NCBI GenBank assembly: GCA_014549065.1
Contig: JACDOX010000013.1
Location: 930,001-994,000 of the forward strand
Direction of reading: 5' to 3'
Source: Cardinalis cardinalis
Taxonomy: Eukaryota > Chordata > Aves > Passeriformes > Cardinalidae
DNA length: 64,000 nucleotides
This document shows, one piece after another, positions 61,027-64,000 of the stretch. The notes under the pieces are model-generated. The model was not told where the DNA came from and searched no databases. It worked only from the letters and a program-made list of their open reading frames with translations. Both the position numbers and the translations under genes were made by a program. Positions within the stretch are counted from its first letter, which is position 1, and each line of letters starts with the position of its first letter.

Positions 61027-61220
61027 AGACTGAGAAAAATTTTTTGCGCAGCTGATCTTTTGCCTGCTGAAGGTCACAAAAGAAAGATCAAAGAGATGCT
61101 TCATCTTCATTTCCAGGACTCCCCTTGGTACAGGGACAGGGAGAAGGAGAAGAACACAAAAGTAGGAAAGTCTCCTATTGAAAAGTTGAGAAATATCAGG
61201 AACTTAAAACTGGCCAGCAG
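61027..61220 (+). other. Exon-like open block with splice-type boundaries
   Basis: TATTTGCAG precedes the block and CCAGCAG|GTATTC follows it. Between them one frame is open for 64 codons and is strikingly basic and hydrophilic (for example KRKIKEMLHLHFQDSPWY, then EKEKNTKVGKSPIEKLRN). The acceptor's pyrimidine tract is poor. No partner exon is visible nearby, and the frame ends nine codons after the donor if unspliced. It could be an exon of a gene lying mostly outside the window, a lncRNA exon, or chance. Confidence 0.25.
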
Positions 61221-64000
61221 GTATTCACTCTCCCTGTGAATACTTGTGCGTTCGGGCTGTTTGTGGAGGAATTTTTGTGCTCTTCGTCTGATTTAATATG
61301 TAGCAACTGTGCTCCTGGTAACAGGTCTGCTGCACACATTGTTACAGACTGCTCAGAGGAAATGTAAGGCNGACAGGATTATGCCTTGCTCTCAATTTGT
61401 GTGGGCGGCCGCTGCAAGGATAGCCCAAGGTGTAGATCATGAAGACCTGGTATTTTTTTCCTATAGAAAGGTCACAGTTAATGTGTTAGAGTGCAAGCCT
61501 CCTTGGGACATCATGCCATCACTATTCATGTCATAGGTAGCTTTTTTCAGCTGTATATACCCATTTATCAAATGTGTTACTTTCTCTTCACTTCCTCCCT
61601 AAATACTTAGCTTAAAAAGTTTAATACATGGAGGAAAAATACAACCAGATGTATTCTTCTGATATGCAGCCCATAACAAGTAGTGTGATTGTACATACAA
61701 NGGAGAGATTTTTGTTAGGATTATGTGCTTTTTTCTTAATATCTCACTCCCTCAAATTTTATGAATATAATAGTATCTCATACATTCTGTCTTTCAAAAA
61801 TAAAAGCTTCTGGCTCTTCTGATACTGAAAAAACCCTTAATAGTTAAGAAGCTTAAACCCAAGCAATGATTTTTTAAAATTTATTTCATGAAATAGCATG
61901 CTTTTTATACATTATTGAACTCAATGGGTTCATAGCACTGTTTTAGATATACTTTGCATAAGGAGAGACTGTCAAACGTATCTGATCTGAATTTGCATTC
62001 CATACAGGATAGAATGTATTTTCATTAGAGGGTCCATGGAAATTGAATTTGTTCTTCTTTCATCTGAAAGACAAATATTCTATCAAAGGTCGTGGAGAAC
62101 ATTGCTTTACATTGCCTAGGAGGTACTTACTGGAGGGAGGAGGGCTCTTACTGGAGGGACACCAAAGGGCTGCAGAAGGCCCAGTTTGGGTGAGGAAGCA
62201 GCCTGAGATGGGTGCTGAAGTTTTGGGTGGAAGTGGAAAGGAGCGCACCACAGTCGTGCCTTTTGACTGTAATGAGATTCCTCTGTGCTTGTGTCACTGT
62301 GCTGTACACCCAGTTTTGATCAGGGTCTCTGCAGACTCAGAAAACTGGTGTGCCTTGTGAGGTGAGCTCTGGGCATGAAGATGGAGAGGGCTGTGTGGAG
62401 TCTTCCTTGGCTTCTTTAGTCCATATACAGTCCCAGGCNTTTGATGTAAACTAATCCTGCTGCTTCACTTGGACAGGAACGTCACAATGTGGTGGCACAA
62501 ATGTGGGGNGACAGAGAGGCTACTTCTTCCATCTGTTTGGGGTGGACAGGATTCTTGTGTCTTAACAGTATAAAGTGTACCAATTGAAGGAGTTTGTGTT
62601 TATTTCTTTATTGTTGGTGATGAAAAGTATTGATTTCNGTTCTGGAGGTACACAGTTCCTCAAGCATGTATCCTTAAAGGCTGTACTATAAATGTTCATG
62701 ATTTTATCTTTTTTGAACACAATTAGTTGTATTGATTAGCGGGTCATCTAAANGGAACAAAACAACCCCACCTAAATTGCAAAGTAACATTGTTCATCTT
62801 GACTCCAGATTGCTGATGAAATTTNTTTCCCTCATCCATCCATGAGGAGCCCCTTCCCTAGGGCCAAACCACCCAGCACAGTGGGATCATCTGCTCCCAG
62901 AAGCCCTCACANGGAACAGTTGCCATTGTGCTGGTAATGATTACATCTGGTTTTGGCTCTGTGAGCTGGAAACCTAAATCTCAGCACATAAACAGAGTTG
63001 GCCTAGCTGAAAAGTAACTTTTCAAATCAAAATACACATTCTGTGTCAATATCCAGACTGATGATTTATGGCAAATGTATTATTTTTAAAGAGATGCCTA
63101 TACATGGTATTAATAGTCCCTAATGTTTTATTAAGAAAATTGACAGTACTAATCATCATTTGAATATACTAATTGGCCATGTGCACTTCTAATTTCCACT
63201 TTGAGTGCTCTAAGGCAATGCATTGCTGTCATGAACTGTGAATTGTTGCTAATCTATAGGATTCCAGGGAGTAATCAAATTATTGCAAAATTATGATAGG
63301 TAGATATAATGATAATAGATATACTATTGACAAAAAAAAAGATAGAATAGTATTTTTTTAGGAAAGAAAATATAGNCAATTTGGTTTGTTTTTCCGGATG
63401 ACAAATTGATTGGCTTTTGATTCAAAAAACAGAAAATACTCCCTTTTTGTGTAGTCTGGTGAATGGATTAATATTAAGGACCCTGGGACAAATATTGTAA
63501 GGAACACCTTCCAAACTGGAAAATGCTGTGACAGCTGAGGACATCTAGAGCTGATGATTCAAGGTTCTCAGTTAATTTTATTATAGTCTCTAATGTCTGT
63601 TATTGTGTTAAAATATTAATTTAATGAATTATTGGGATTTTTTTATCCTGTGTTCTTGAATCTGCTTTTGATTCTGAAGGTAGGAAGATGCACTGAAGAG
63701 GAATTTTCAAACCCCCTTGCTAACTGAAGAGCACATGCCCTTCCAAAAGGCCATGGGACTTCTGTTACATAAACACTCCTCAGAATTACACCACAAGGAT
63801 ACATTAGCTAATAAAATTAGATTGTACATTGATGGTGGCTCTNATGCATTTTAGTTCAGGTAGAAAATATGCTTGTTCTTACCTGAGTGTGCATACACAC
63901 ACTCAAAAAACAGNCAAAAGTTAAAACCAACAATGTCATAGAATACAAGTGGGTATAGGCTATTTCTCATTAAGATAAAAATAAAAAGGTGACAATATCT
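61221..64000. other. Non-coding stretch to the window end
   Basis: No gene is supported. The section 63,110-63,300 is unique-looking AT-rich sequence containing the perfect palindrome GCAATGCATTGC (63,215-63,226). A short direct repeat (CTTACTGGAGGGA twice) lies near 62,126-62,160. Confidence 0.55.

Noticed and set aside
61405..61412. NotI-type GCGGCCGC site in AT-rich DNA
   Set aside because: A single CpG-rich octamer with no surrounding island; not evidence of a promoter or of vector sequence.

Overview
The window looks like nuclear DNA from a bird, most likely a passerine. It is AT-rich, has very low coding density, and carries several CR1 LINE pieces in both orientations, some ending in the CR1 3' octamer-like repeat (ATTCTATG ATTCTGTA at 33,029-33,044). 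It also holds avian-style endogenous-retrovirus LTRs. Isolated N bases are scattered throughout, so this is a draft or ambiguity-masked assembly. There is nothing bacterial here: no operons and no CRISPR. I recognised no tRNA or rRNA.

Region 1 (about 2,890-9,000) is the only convincing gene. A CpG island at 8,430-9,010 carries two CCAAT boxes 32 bp apart, an ETS-like motif, a CHR-like motif and an AP-1/NF-E2-like motif. Next to it, on the minus strand, is a Kozak-perfect ATG with a short first coding exon and a strong splice donor (8,700-8,726). Further left on the minus strand are short open stretches flanked by splice-like signals. Four of them (6,297-6,332; 5,690-5,715; 5,107-5,145; 3,338-3,423) join with matching codon phases into an open frame with a stop at 3,338-3,340, and an AATAAA follows at 2,890-2,895. 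Another pair (7,364-7,427 and 7,025-7,111) also joins in phase. I could not identify the product and could not connect every piece, so the gene model is partial. The promoter layout resembles that of cell-cycle genes, but this is inference.

Region 2 (9,000-33,050) starts with a CR1 3' end right beside the island and continues with non-coding DNA broken by repeats. These are an internal CR1 ORF2 fragment cut by an LTR (13,590-14,977), an LTR-like block (19,255-20,200), a CR1 abutting a second LTR (21,883-23,003), and two more CR1 3' ends (25,205-25,560 and 32,760-33,044).

Region 3 (33,050-64,000) is gene-poor. It holds small CR1 remnants (46,714-46,788 and 52,297-52,685), a decayed LINE endonuclease-region fragment (about 50,560-51,370), simple repeats and a few GC-richer open stretches. 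A splice-flanked open block at 61,027-61,220 is the only exon-like candidate. I see no novel multi-gene system. The most useful leads are the partial minus-strand gene, the possible CTCF sites, and a few open or possibly conserved blocks that need cross-species alignment.
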